This document shows positions 1 to 6,853 of a stretch of 20,181 nucleotides of DNA, piece after piece. A model generated the notes under the pieces. It did not search any database. It saw nothing but the letters and a program-made list of their open reading frames with translations, and was not told the DNA's origin. Made by a program: the position numbers and the translations under genes. Each line of letters opens with the position of its first letter. The first letter of the stretch is position 1. The stretch comes from JBALVO01 sp036961445. Its GTDB lineage: Bacteria; Pseudomonadota; Gammaproteobacteria; Pseudomonadales; Halieaceae. The DNA lies in assembly GCA_036961445.1 (NCBI GenBank), contig JBALVO010000064.1, positions 1 through 20,181 on the forward strand, given 5' to 3'.

Positions 1-728
1 TCCAGGGATTCCACACCAAAATGACGTTCGGCAATCCAGCCGATGATCTGTAGGTCGCGCAGGCCACCGGGGGAGCTTTTAACGTTGGGCTCCAGGTTGT
101 ACTCGGTGTCGGCGAATTTCTCATGGCGGGTGGTTTGTTCTTGTAGTTTTGCGCGAAAAAAATCCGGGCTGGTCCACATTTTGTCTGTAGCGGTTAGCTC
201 ACGCACCTGTTGCATAAGTTGCTCACTGCCGCGTATGACCCTGGCCTCCATCAGGTTGGTCAGCACGGTAATGTCACCGGCGGCATGCTCGATGCATTCC
301 TTAATAGTGCGCACACTGTGCCCCACGTCGAAACCGACATCCCACAGCAGGGTCAAAAAGCCCTTCAGCCGTTCCTCGGCCCTATTGCAGTTGTCACCCA
401 GCAGAATCATGATGTCGACATCTGAGTGCGGGTGCAATTCACCACGGCCATAACCGCCAACGGCTACCAGGGACAGTTCGCATTGCCCCCAGTCCTGGCG
501 CTCCCACAGTATGGCCAGCAGGTCGTCAACGAATGCAGCCCGCAAACGAATCAGGTCTCTGGCCTGGGCGCCGCTGCGAAACTGCTCGTGCAGATAGTGT
601 GTTGCCGCCGCAATCACTGTTTTGCAGCAGGGGATTGCTTGTGCGGTTTCCAGCTGTGCCTGGAATGCCACTGAATCAAACATGGCCGCAGGCAGGGTCG
701 TGGTATCCACAGTGCTGTTGGTGGTCAT
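1..728 (-). CDS. glnD: Bifunctional PII uridylyltransferase/uridylyl-removing enzyme, N-terminal part (partial)
   Basis: GlnD senses glutamine and adds UMP to, or removes it from, the PII proteins that control nitrogen assimilation. The frame reads from ATG at 728 leftward and stays open to position 1, giving 242 codons of a protein that is usually near 890 residues, so only the N-terminal nucleotidyltransferase part is present. The nucleotidyltransferase signature GGYGRGELHPHSDVD lies at residues 91-105, with the metal-binding Asp pair at D103 and D105. A second family block, EYNLEPNVKSSPGGLRDLQ, follows near residues 212-230. The uridylyl-removing HD domain and ACT domains would lie outside the window. 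The start is 8 bp after the map stop on the same strand, with a weak AGGG ribosome site, so it is probably cotranscribed with map. The frame is intact as far as visible. Confidence 0.95.
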   Translation of the reverse strand, partial: MTTNSTVDTTTLPAAMFDSVAFQAQLETAQAIPCCKTVIAAATHYLHEQFRSGAQARDLIRLRAAFVDDLLAILWERQDWGQCELSLVAVGGYGRGELHPHSDVDIMILLGDNCNRAEERLKGFLTLLWDVGFDVGHSVRTIKECIEHAAGDITVLTNLMEARVIRGSEQLMQQVRELTATDKMWTSPDFFRAKLQEQTTRHEKFADTEYNLEPNVKSSPGGLRDLQIIGWIAERHFGVESL

Positions 729-736
729 GCGTGGCC

Positions 737-1510
737 CTAGAACGATTCGTTGCTGCGGCGTGTGAAAACCTCACAACCATCCTGGGTTACCGCCAGGGTG
801 TGTTCCCATTGCGCCGACAAACGGCCATCTCGCGTGGTCACGGTCCAGCCGTCTTTCTGGTTGAGTCGGGTCTGGCGTCGTCCGGCGTTGATCATGGGTT
901 CGATGGTAAAAGTCATGCCCGGCTCCAAAACCATACCGGTCCCCTGGCGTCCGTAATGCAGGATCTGGGGGTCTTCGTGAAAAACTTTGCCGATGCCATG
1001 GCCGCAGTACTCACGCACCACCGAATAGTAATTTTTTTCCGCATGTTGCTGGATAACATGACCAATATCGCCCAATGTCGCGCCTGGCTTGACGATTTCC
1101 AGAGCCATGTACAGGCACTCCTGGGTGATCTCAATCAGGCGTCGAGCGTGCGGTGCCACATCACCTACCTGCACCATGACGCTGGTATCGCCATGGTATT
1201 CATCTTTGATAACGGTCACGTCGATATTGACGATATCGCCGTTCTTGAGTTTCTTGGTATCAGATGGAATGCCGTGGCACACCACGTCGTTGATAGAGGT
1301 GCAGATTGAGCGCGGGAAGCCATTGTAGTTGAGCGGCGCGGGAATGGCCTGCTGGTGGCCGGTGATATACTCATGACAGATGCGGTCGAGTTCGCCGGTG
1401 GTCACCCCGACCTGCACGTGGGATTCAATCATTTCCAGTACGTCTGCTGCCAGACGCCCGGAGATACGCATCTTGTCTAATTCTTCTGCTGTTTTGATCG
1501 ATGCGCTCAT
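737..1510 (-). CDS. map: Type I methionine aminopeptidase
   Basis: Removes the initiator methionine from nascent proteins in the cytoplasm. It is 257 aa, close to the roughly 264 aa of the E. coli enzyme. The five dinuclear-metal ligands are all visible: D97 (NIDV), D108 (HGDT), H171 (CGHGIG), E204 (TIEP) and E236 (WEHT). The substrate-binding histidines H79 (VVCHG) and H178 (VFHED) are also present. The ATG at 1510 has an AGGT-type ribosome site about 7 nt upstream. It is read divergently from rpsB across a 327 bp region and leads into glnD 8 bp downstream. The map–rpsB divergence is widely conserved in gammaproteobacteria. No anomaly in length or residues was seen. Confidence 0.98.
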   Translation of the reverse strand: MSASIKTAEELDKMRISGRLAADVLEMIESHVQVGVTTGELDRICHEYITGHQQAIPAPLNYNGFPRSICTSINDVVCHGIPSDTKKLKNGDIVNIDVTVIKDEYHGDTSVMVQVGDVAPHARRLIEITQECLYMALEIVKPGATLGDIGHVIQQHAEKNYYSVVREYCGHGIGKVFHEDPQILHYGRQGTGMVLEPGMTFTIEPMINAGRRQTRLNQKDGWTVTTRDGRLSAQWEHTLAVTQDGCEVFTRRSNESF

Positions 1511-1638
1511 CTATAACCTATTGAAATACATATAAAAATAATGAAAAAGTTAGACGCTGGCGTCCCTGAAAGCCGGCTATTCTACCCTATTCGGGCGGTA
1601 AATGAGTAACGCCTCTCAGCTAATGGGCGGTAAAGGTC

Positions 1639-1674
1639 TTTAATCCACGGTGTCGTTATGGTATAAAGCGCGCC
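1639..1674 (+). promoter_or_regulatory. Probable rpsB promoter (extended -10, GC-rich discriminator)
   Basis: An extended -10 element TGGTATAAA lies at 1659-1667 (TG at 1659-1660, hexamer TATAAA at 1662-1667). A weak -35 match TTTAAT is at 1639-1644, 17 bp upstream. The hexamer is followed directly by GCGCGCC (1668-1674). Such GC-rich discriminators are typical of stringently controlled ribosomal promoters, so repression by ppGpp/DksA is a reasonable inference. Transcription would start near 1674 and leave a leader of about 160 nt. Confidence 0.65.
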
Positions 1675-1837
1675 TCTTTTTGGCAGCTGGATCGTTACGG
1701 TCCGGGTCTCAGGGGAGATAACTAAACGACACACACGTATCAACACCTGTTCCAGGGTGCCGGTCAGCCCATGTGGCGAACCCGGTTTGGTTACAGGGAT
1801 ATGTGGAGGTTTAACCCAAAACACTAAGGTAGATATT
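1675..1837 (+). promoter_or_regulatory. rpsB 5' leader, likely S2 autoregulatory RNA
   Basis: In E. coli the S2 protein represses rpsB–tsf through the rpsB leader, and a leader of similar length occurs here. Visible structure: TCTC/GAGA around an AGGG loop (1707-1718); CACC/GGTG (1744-1747 with 1756-1759); and a possible long-range 6 bp pairing of CCGGGT (1702-1707) with ACCCGG (1780-1785) that would enclose both. A perfect GGAGG lies at 1805-1809 but no usable start codon follows it at normal spacing. The real ribosome site is AAGGT (1826-1830), 7 nt before the ATG at 1838. The regulatory role is inferred from position and family knowledge. Confidence 0.5.
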
Positions 1838-2722
1838 ATGTCAGAAGTACAGGTAAGTATGCGTGACCTGCTGCAAGCAGGCGCTCACTTTGGTCACCAG
1901 ACCCGTTACTGGAATCCTAAAATGGACCAGTTCATCTTCGGTGCCCGCAACAAGATCCACATCATCAACCTCGAGCACACCGTTCCCGCCTTGAATGAAG
2001 CGCTGGGCATGGTACAGAGGTTGGCCAGCAACAAGAACAAGATCATGTTCGTGGGCACCAAGCGTGCCGCCGGCAAGATCATGAAAGAGCAAGCCGAACG
2101 TGCCGGTATGCCCTATGTCAGCCATCGCTGGCTGGGTGGTATGCTCACCAACTACAAGACCATTCGTGCTTCCATCAAGCGCCTGCGTGACCTCGAAGCG
2201 CAGCAGACGGATGGTACCTTCGAGAAGTTGACCAAGAAAGAGGCGCTGATGCGTTCTCGCACCATGGACAAGCTCGAGCGCAGCATCGGTGGTATCAAGG
2301 AAATGGGCGGCCTGCCTGATGCGTTGTTCGTGGTAGATGTAGATCATGAGCGTATTGCCATTACTGAAGCCAACAAACTGGGTATTCCTGTCATCGGTAT
2401 CGTGGATACCAACAGCAACCCTGACGGAGTTGATTACATCATTCCGGGTAATGATGACGCCATTCGTGCTATCAAGCTGTATGTAACTGCAGTGGCTGAC
2501 GCTTGCCTGATGGGCAAAATTGAGTCTGGCGAAGCGGTATCGACGAAGAATGAGTTCGTCGAAGAGGCAGCAGAGCCAGTCGCAGCAGAGGCCGTGCCTG
2601 AAGTTGCGGTTGCAGCAGCAGCGGAGCCTGAAGTTGCGGTTGCAGCAGCGGCGGAGCCTGAAGCGGCAGCCGAGCCCGAAGCAGCCGCCGAGCCTGACGT
2701 TAAGGCTCAGCCTGCCGAGTAA
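1838..2722 (+). CDS. rpsB: 30S ribosomal protein S2 with extended acidic Ala/Glu/Pro tail
   Basis: Component of the small ribosomal subunit, needed for S1 binding to the 30S particle. The start is ATG 1838 (MSEVQVSMRDLLQAGAHFGH), preceded by AAGGT at 7 nt. An in-frame ATG at 1757 would add 27 leader residues unlike any S2 and is rejected. Family blocks are clear: TRYWNPKM, FIFGARNKIHIINLE, HRWLGGMLTN, LTKKEALM, GGLPDALFVVD and DTNSNPDGVDYIIPGNDDAIRA. The protein is 294 aa against 241 in E. coli. The extra length of about 50 residues is a C-terminal tail of Ala, Glu, Pro and Val containing PEVAVAAAAE twice and PEAAAE twice. It is the first gene of the rpsB–tsf unit. Confidence 0.98.
   Translation: MSEVQVSMRDLLQAGAHFGHQTRYWNPKMDQFIFGARNKIHIINLEHTVPALNEALGMVQRLASNKNKIMFVGTKRAAGKIMKEQAERAGMPYVSHRWLGGMLTNYKTIRASIKRLRDLEAQQTDGTFEKLTKKEALMRSRTMDKLERSIGGIKEMGGLPDALFVVDVDHERIAITEANKLGIPVIGIVDTNSNPDGVDYIIPGNDDAIRAIKLYVTAVADACLMGKIESGEAVSTKNEFVEEAAEPVAAEAVPEVAVAAAAEPEVAVAAAAEPEAAAEPEAAAEPDVKAQPAE
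2597..2692 (+). repeat. Tandem repeat encoding the S2 C-terminal tail
   Basis: Two adjacent 30 bp units (2597-2626 and 2627-2656) differ at a single position and encode PEVAVAAAAE. They are followed by two 18 bp related units (2657-2674 and 2675-2692) that encode PEAAAE with more synonymous differences. The in-frame unit lengths (multiples of three) mean copy-number change would lengthen or shorten the tail without a frameshift. Confidence 0.9.
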
Positions 2723-2773
2723 GCGATAAGGAGACCCGGCACCGGCTGCGGCGGGTGGCTCGGGCACCGAACT

Positions 2774-2805
2774 ACCCCGGTGTAAATGCCGGGGTTTCTA
2801 TTTTT
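2774..2805 (+). terminator. Hairpin with interrupted T-tract between rpsB and tsf (attenuator candidate)
   Basis: ACCCCGG (2774-2780) pairs with CCGGGGT (2789-2795) around the 8 nt loop TGTAAATG, followed by TTTCTATTTTT to 2805. The GC-rich stem and T-rich 3' side fit an intrinsic terminator, but tsf lies 39 bp downstream on the same strand with no clear promoter of its own. Partial termination or an RNA-processing and stability hairpin that sets the S2:EF-Ts ratio is the likeliest role (inference). Confidence 0.65.
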
Positions 2806-2844
2806 GGGATCCACATTCCTGAGGTTTGAAGAGGAGGACTACCA

Positions 2845-3702
2845 ATGTCTACAGCACTGGTTAAAGAATTACGTGAGCGCACTGGCCTGGGCCTGTTAGA
2901 GTGCAAAAAAGCCCTGGCAGCGGCCGGTGGCGATGTCGAGAAAGCAATTGAAGAGATGCGCAAATCCAGCGGCATGAAGGCGGCCAAAAAAGCGGGCCGT
3001 ACTGCCGCTGATGGCGTTGTTGTCACGCAGATTGCCACTGACGGCAGCTACGGTGTGATGGTGGAAGTGAACAGTGAGACCGACTTTGCCGCTCGTGATG
3101 AGGGTTTCCTGGGTTTTGTGAGCAAGGTGGTTGATAGCGCTTTTACCCAGAAGCAAACAGATGTAGCGGCGCTGATGGCTGGTGATCTGGAAGCAGCGCG
3201 CGAGGTGTTGGTGCAGAAGATCGGTGAGAACATCGGCGTACGTCGTATTCAGTTGGTCAGTGCCGAATCCGGTGTTGTCGGTGCTTATGTGCACGGCAAC
3301 AAGCGTATCGCCGTGTTGGTCGCGTTGACGGCGGGAGACCAGGACCTGGCCAAGGATGTCGCCATGCACGTCGCCGCGGTCAATCCGCAGGTCGTGTCAC
3401 CTGCGGACATGCCTGCGGACGTTATTGCCAAGGAATCTGAAATCTATACTGCCCAGGCACAGGAGTCGGGTAAGCCTGCTGAAATCATCGAGAAAATGAT
3501 CGCGGGTCGTATCAAGAAGTTCCTGGCTGAAAATAGCCTTACCGAGCAAGCTTTCGTTAAGGACCCGGATGTCACTGTCGGTAAGTTGACTGCTGCCGCT
3601 GGTGCCAGTGTGGCTTCCTTTGCGCGCTTTGAAGTGGGTGAAGGTATTGCGGTCGAGAAAGTCGACTTCGCCGATGAGGTTGCGGCACAGCTTAACGGCT
3701 AG
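2845..3702 (+). CDS. tsf: Translation elongation factor Ts
   Basis: Nucleotide exchange factor that regenerates EF-Tu·GTP. It is 285 aa, against 283 in E. coli. The N-terminal UBA-like module is residues 1-50, with TGLGLLECKKAL and GGDVEKAIEEMR. The EF-Tu-contacting TDF motif is at residues 79-81 in VNSETDFAARDEGF. The core and dimerisation segments follow (HVAAVNPQVVS, then IIEKMIAGRIKKFLAENSLTEQ-type sequence). ATG 2845 has a very strong ribosome site, GAGGAGG at 2831-2837. It is cotranscribed with rpsB through a hairpin and is followed by a strong terminator. Nothing unusual was seen. Confidence 0.98.
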   Translation: MSTALVKELRERTGLGLLECKKALAAAGGDVEKAIEEMRKSSGMKAAKKAGRTAADGVVVTQIATDGSYGVMVEVNSETDFAARDEGFLGFVSKVVDSAFTQKQTDVAALMAGDLEAAREVLVQKIGENIGVRRIQLVSAESGVVGAYVHGNKRIAVLVALTAGDQDLAKDVAMHVAAVNPQVVSPADMPADVIAKESEIYTAQAQESGKPAEIIEKMIAGRIKKFLAENSLTEQAFVKDPDVTVGKLTAAAGASVASFARFEVGEGIAVEKVDFADEVAAQLNG

Positions 3703-3722
3703 GCCAGTTTTATCTGGTGCGC

Positions 3723-3750
3723 AAAAACGGGGCTTGGGCCCCGTTTTTTT
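3723..3750 (+). terminator. Strong intrinsic terminator after tsf
   Basis: CGGGGC (3728-3733) pairs with GCCCCG (3738-3743) around the loop TTGG. The stem is extended by five A residues (3723-3727) pairing with the start of a seven-T run (3744-3750). The stem, tetraloop and T-tract form a classical Rho-independent terminator, which separates rpsB–tsf from pyrH. Confidence 0.93.
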
Positions 3751-3878
3751 ATGGGCGCCAGTTAATGGTGCTGGCCCGTGGCGATCAGGGCGACGTTTAC
3801 ACCATAGGCCGTGCGAATGCCTCCCAAAAGGTACATAAATTCGACCCTGTGCCACTAGGGACTTGGCCCGATGTCCTG

Positions 3879-3890
3879 TAAGATACGCCC
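3879..3890 (+). promoter_or_regulatory. Weak candidate -10 for pyrH
   Basis: TAAGAT (3879-3884) followed by a GC-rich stretch ACGCCC lies 25 nt before the pyrH start. No convincing -35 is present at 15-19 bp upstream, so this is only the best hexamer in the 159 bp between the tsf terminator and pyrH. The strong terminator upstream implies that some promoter must lie in this interval. Confidence 0.25.
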
Positions 3891-3909
3891 AGCTTTGGAG
3901 GGGAGTTTT

Positions 3910-4635
3910 ATGCCACAAGTGACTGGTGACAAGAAGTACAAGCGAATACTGCTTAAGCTCAGCGGTGAAGCACTTACTGGTAGAGAGAGCTTTGGCATTG
4001 ATCCTAAAGTTCTGGACCTGATGGCGCTGGAAATTGGTCAGTTAGTGGGGATCGGTGTGCAGGTTGGTCTGGTGGTCGGTGGCGGTAATTTGTTCCGCGG
4101 CGCCGCGTTGCAAAAAGCTGGCCTGGACCGGGTGACCGGTGACCACATGGGTATGCTGGCAACGGTAATGAATGCACTGGCAATGCGTGATGCCCTGGAG
4201 CGATCCAATATCGCCACGCAGGTGATGTCTGCCATACCCATGAGTGGGGTGGTTGATCATTATGACCGGCGCAAGGCGGAGCGTGCGCTGAGTAATGGCG
4301 ACGTGGTGATTTTTGCAGCGGGCACTGGTAATCCGTTCTTTACGACCGACTCATCGGCCTGCTTGCGTGGTATCGAAGTTGGCGCTGAACTGGTGCTCAA
4401 GGCTACCAAGGTCGATGGTGTTTATTCTGCCGACCCGATGAAGGTGCCCGACGCGGTGCGTTATGATCGTCTTACCTACGATGAAGTGTTGGATAAAAAG
4501 TTGGAGGTGATGGATCTCACCGCCATCTTGCTGTGCCGCGATCATGATATGCCAGTGCGGGTTTTTGAAATGGAGAAGCAAGGTGCATTGCTCAACATCG
4601 TCAGGGGTGGTGACGAGGGCACGTTGATCGAGTAG
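3910..4635 (+). CDS. pyrH: UMP kinase (uridylate kinase)
   Basis: Phosphorylates UMP to UDP in pyrimidine nucleotide synthesis. The bacterial enzyme is a hexamer of the amino-acid-kinase fold, usually activated by GTP and inhibited by UTP. The start ATG 3910 gives 241 aa, the same length as E. coli PyrH, and has GGAGGGGAG at 3897-3905 as ribosome site; an in-frame ATG at 3871 would add 13 residues and is rejected. Motifs: phosphate-binding KLSGEAL (residues 16-22), GGGNLFRG (57-64), and TGNPFFTTDS followed by a VLKATKVDGVYSADP block. It is the first gene after the tsf terminator, with frr 40 bp downstream. Confidence 0.98.
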   Translation: MPQVTGDKKYKRILLKLSGEALTGRESFGIDPKVLDLMALEIGQLVGIGVQVGLVVGGGNLFRGAALQKAGLDRVTGDHMGMLATVMNALAMRDALERSNIATQVMSAIPMSGVVDHYDRRKAERALSNGDVVIFAAGTGNPFFTTDSSACLRGIEVGAELVLKATKVDGVYSADPMKVPDAVRYDRLTYDEVLDKKLEVMDLTAILLCRDHDMPVRVFEMEKQGALLNIVRGGDEGTLIE

Positions 4636-4675
4636 TTGCGATCAATTGGCCTGACTGCATTAGGAGAGAATCAAA

Positions 4676-5233
4676 ATGATAAATGATATTAAGAGCGAAA
4701 CACGCCAGAGGATGGAAAAAAGCCTCGAGGCAGTAGCCCACAACTTCAATAAAATTCGCACTGGACGGGCACACCCCAGTCTGCTGGATGGTTTGAAGGT
4801 TGAGTACTATGGTGCGGAGACACCGATCAACCAGATGGCCAATATTTCTGTGGAGGATGCCCGAACGTTGACGCTGACGGCCTGGGACAGATCAACGATC
4901 CCGGCAATAGAAAAGGCGATCTATAAGTCTGATCTGGGCCTCAATCCATCCACCGCGGGTGAGGTGATGCGTATTCCGATGCCAATGCTCACCGAGGAGA
5001 CACGCAAGGGTTTCACGCGCCAGGCCAGGCATGAAGCAGAGGCAGCGCGCGTATCAGTACGTAATGCCCGTCGCGATGCTATGGCGATGCTCAAAGAGTT
5101 GGTCAAGGAAAAAGATATCAGCGAAGACGATGAGCGCCGTGGTCAGGATGAGGTGCAAAAACTGACCGACGAATTTGTCGGCAAGATCGAGAAGTTGTTG
5201 GTGCAAAAAGAAGCTGACCTGATGGAAATATAG
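4676..5233 (+). CDS. frr: Ribosome recycling factor
   Basis: With EF-G, splits the post-termination ribosome. The product is 185 aa, identical in length to E. coli RRF. Family blocks: KIRTGRAHPSLLDGL near residues 25-40 (long helix 1), VEYYGAETPINQMA, the hinge and domain II block SDLGLNPSTAGEVMRIPMP, then the C-terminal helices with VRNARRDAM and DISEDDERRGQDEVQKLTD. The ATG 4676 has AGGAGAG at 4662-4668. The uppS start codon is only 8 bp beyond the stop, suggesting coupled translation. Confidence 0.98.
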   Translation: MINDIKSETRQRMEKSLEAVAHNFNKIRTGRAHPSLLDGLKVEYYGAETPINQMANISVEDARTLTLTAWDRSTIPAIEKAIYKSDLGLNPSTAGEVMRIPMPMLTEETRKGFTRQARHEAEAARVSVRNARRDAMAMLKELVKEKDISEDDERRGQDEVQKLTDEFVGKIEKLLVQKEADLMEI

Positions 5234-5241
5234 TTTTTACA

Positions 5242-6024
5242 GTGTCTAGCAGCGATAGCTCATCTGACCACAGTGAACCCATAGACGCCGTTATACCGCG
5301 ACATGTAGCGGTTATTATGGATGGCAATAACCGTTGGGCGAAGCGCAATGGTGTGTCTGGCCCTGCGGGTCATCGCGCAGGCGTCGAAGCCGTTAGAGGC
5401 ATTTTGCGTGCCTGCCAGGAGCACGGTGTGGAGGTGCTTACGCTGTTTGCATTTAGCAGCGAAAACTGGGGTAGGCCCAAACCCGAAGTGCGCGCCTTGT
5501 TGGCACTGTTGTCGCGCTACCTGCGCAACGAAGTTCGGCAATTGCACGAGGACGGTATTCGCATGCGTTTCATCGGTGAGCGTGGTCGTTTCAGTGTGCG
5601 CCTGCAGAAACTGATGCAGCAGTCTGAACACTTGACTGCCGGTAACGCCGGCGCCACCGTGGTAATCGCTGTGGATTACGGTGGTCAGTGGGATATTGCC
5701 CAGGCTGTGCAAAAACTCGCACTGCAAGTGCAAAAGGGCAGTTTGCAACCGCAGGACATCACACCGCAGTTAATCGATCGCAACGTCTCAATTAGCGACC
5801 TGCCCAGGCCGGACCTGTGTATTCGCACCGGCGGCGATGCCCGCATGAGTAATTTTATGCTGTGGCAGTTCGCCTACAGTGAACTCTATTTTACCAATAC
5901 CTTATGGCCGGACTTCGGTGAGCTTGAATTTGCTCGCGCGTTAGCGGATTACAGTCGTAGGGAGCGCCGTTTCGGGCTCAGGGAGTCAGATGGATCGGTA
6001 GCAGCTGGAGGCAACGATGCTTAA
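5242..6024 (+). CDS. uppS: (2Z,6E)-undecaprenyl diphosphate synthase (cis-prenyltransferase)
   Basis: Extends farnesyl diphosphate with eight isopentenyl units to make the lipid carrier for peptidoglycan and O-antigen. It is 260 aa (E. coli 253). The catalytic Asp is D27 in IMDGNNRWAKR; later blocks are FAFSSENWGRP, VDYGGQWDI and the C-terminal RTGGDARMSNFMLWQFAYSE. The start is GTG 5242: an in-frame TGA at 5215-5217 and the absence of other start codons before the catalytic MDGN leave it as the only standard choice. No ribosome site is visible, so translation is probably coupled to frr, which ends 8 bp upstream. The last 8 bp overlap cdsA. The first dozen residues are Ser/Asp-rich and unconserved-looking. 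Confidence 0.97.
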   Translation: MSSSDSSSDHSEPIDAVIPRHVAVIMDGNNRWAKRNGVSGPAGHRAGVEAVRGILRACQEHGVEVLTLFAFSSENWGRPKPEVRALLALLSRYLRNEVRQLHEDGIRMRFIGERGRFSVRLQKLMQQSEHLTAGNAGATVVIAVDYGGQWDIAQAVQKLALQVQKGSLQPQDITPQLIDRNVSISDLPRPDLCIRTGGDARMSNFMLWQFAYSELYFTNTLWPDFGELEFARALADYSRRERRFGLRESDGSVAAGGNDA

Positions 6025-6853
6025 ACAGCGTGTTATTACCGGCTTGATCATGGCCGGTACATTTTTGGCGGCCATCGTGTTTTTGTCCATCCCCTGGCTT
6101 GCTCTGGTGCTGGGTGTGTTGGTCAGTATGGGGGGGTGGGAATGGAGTCGCCTGGCTGGCTTGAATTCCCCGGTGACCCGGGCGCTGTATGTGGCTGTAT
6201 TGGCTGCCGTTCTTGGGACGCTTTATGTGTATTGCCAGTTGGGTAATAACCCTTCGAAGGACCAGGTGCAGCCCTTTCTCGGCGTGGCGTGCCTGTGGTG
6301 GTCCTTTGCCCTGCTGTGGGTCAAGGGTTACCCGGCTAGTGCCGTATTGTGGCGCACAGTATTCGTGCGCTGCCTGATGGGTCTGATGATACTGGCGTTG
6401 GCCTGGATGTCCGCGGTATTTTTGCTCAGCTTTCCCCGCGGCGGCGCGCTGATGGTGGTTATGGTCATGGTGGTGGCTGCTGCTGATATTGGCGCCTATT
6501 TCGCCGGTAAGAACTTTGGCAAGCACAAGTTGGCAGTGCTGGTGAGTCCGGCCAAGACCTGGGAAGGTTTTTGGGGCGGCATGCTGGCCTGTTCGGTATT
6601 GGCGGTGTTGCTGTGGTACCTGTTGCCGGATCAGGCTGCCCATATTGGTTTGATGTCAGTGTTATCGGTGACGGTGATTGCGGCCATGGCGTCGGTTGTG
6701 GGCGACTTGACCGTCAGTATGGTTAAGCGCGAGAGCGGTCTTAAAGACAGTGGCAGCCTGCTGCCCGGCCATGGCGGTATTCTGGATCGCCTTGACAGTC
6801 TGTGTGGCGCTGCGCCTGTATTCGCCCTCGGTTTGTTGTTGGTGGGTTGGTAG
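6017..6853 (+). CDS. cdsA: Phosphatidate cytidylyltransferase (CDP-diacylglycerol synthase)
   Basis: Inner-membrane enzyme that converts phosphatidic acid and CTP to CDP-diacylglycerol, the branch point of phospholipid synthesis. It is 278 aa with about seven to eight hydrophobic segments spread along the chain (for example residues 5-40, 55-75, 88-100, 115-135, 145-165, 190-210 and 213-235). The family signature spans residues 234-260: SMVKR, then KDSG, then PGHGGILDRLD, with K243-D244 and D257/D260 in place. ATG 6017 lies 8 bp inside uppS and has a perfect GGAGG at 6007-6011. The stop TAG abuts the dxr ATG directly. Confidence 0.97.
   Translation: MLKQRVITGLIMAGTFLAAIVFLSIPWLALVLGVLVSMGGWEWSRLAGLNSPVTRALYVAVLAAVLGTLYVYCQLGNNPSKDQVQPFLGVACLWWSFALLWVKGYPASAVLWRTVFVRCLMGLMILALAWMSAVFLLSFPRGGALMVVMVMVVAAADIGAYFAGKNFGKHKLAVLVSPAKTWEGFWGGMLACSVLAVLLWYLLPDQAAHIGLMSVLSVTVIAAMASVVGDLTVSMVKRESGLKDSGSLLPGHGGILDRLDSLCGAAPVFALGLLLVGW

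Larger units (their letters stand above)
1511..1837. other. Divergent map/rpsB intergenic control region (327 bp)
   Basis: No protein-coding gene is supported here. The right half holds the rpsB promoter and leader, described separately. On the minus strand the best -10 candidate for map is TAGAAT (1579-1584 on the plus strand as ATTCTA), but no matching -35 is seen, so the map promoter is unassigned. A short perfect inverted repeat GACGC-TG-GCGTC lies at 1553-1564, between that hexamer and the map start. The stretch 1520-1550 is AT-rich. A minus-strand open frame at 1582-1824 has no ribosome site or recognisable product and overlaps the rpsB leader, so I treat it as chance. Confidence 0.7.

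Noticed and set aside
533..1309. Plus-strand open frame (258 aa) across glnD and map
   Set aside because: Antisense shadow of two well-identified minus-strand genes; no recognisable motif.
1553..1564. GACGC-TG-GCGTC inverted repeat as a terminator or operator for map
   Set aside because: The 2 nt loop is too small for a hairpin and no T-tract follows in either direction at proper distance; an operator role is possible but unsupported.
1801..1827. Eight-codon open frame (ATG 1801 to TAA 1825-1827) in the rpsB leader as a leader peptide
   Set aside because: The only purine-rich stretch before it (AGGG at 1795-1798) is 2 nt from the ATG, too close to act as a ribosome site, and the peptide has no run of regulatory codons.
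1841..2767. Long minus-strand open frame (308 aa) opposite rpsB
   Set aside because: It mirrors the S2 gene, has no family resemblance or ribosome site, and its low-complexity end is the antisense of the Ala/Glu repeat. S2 on the plus strand is certain.
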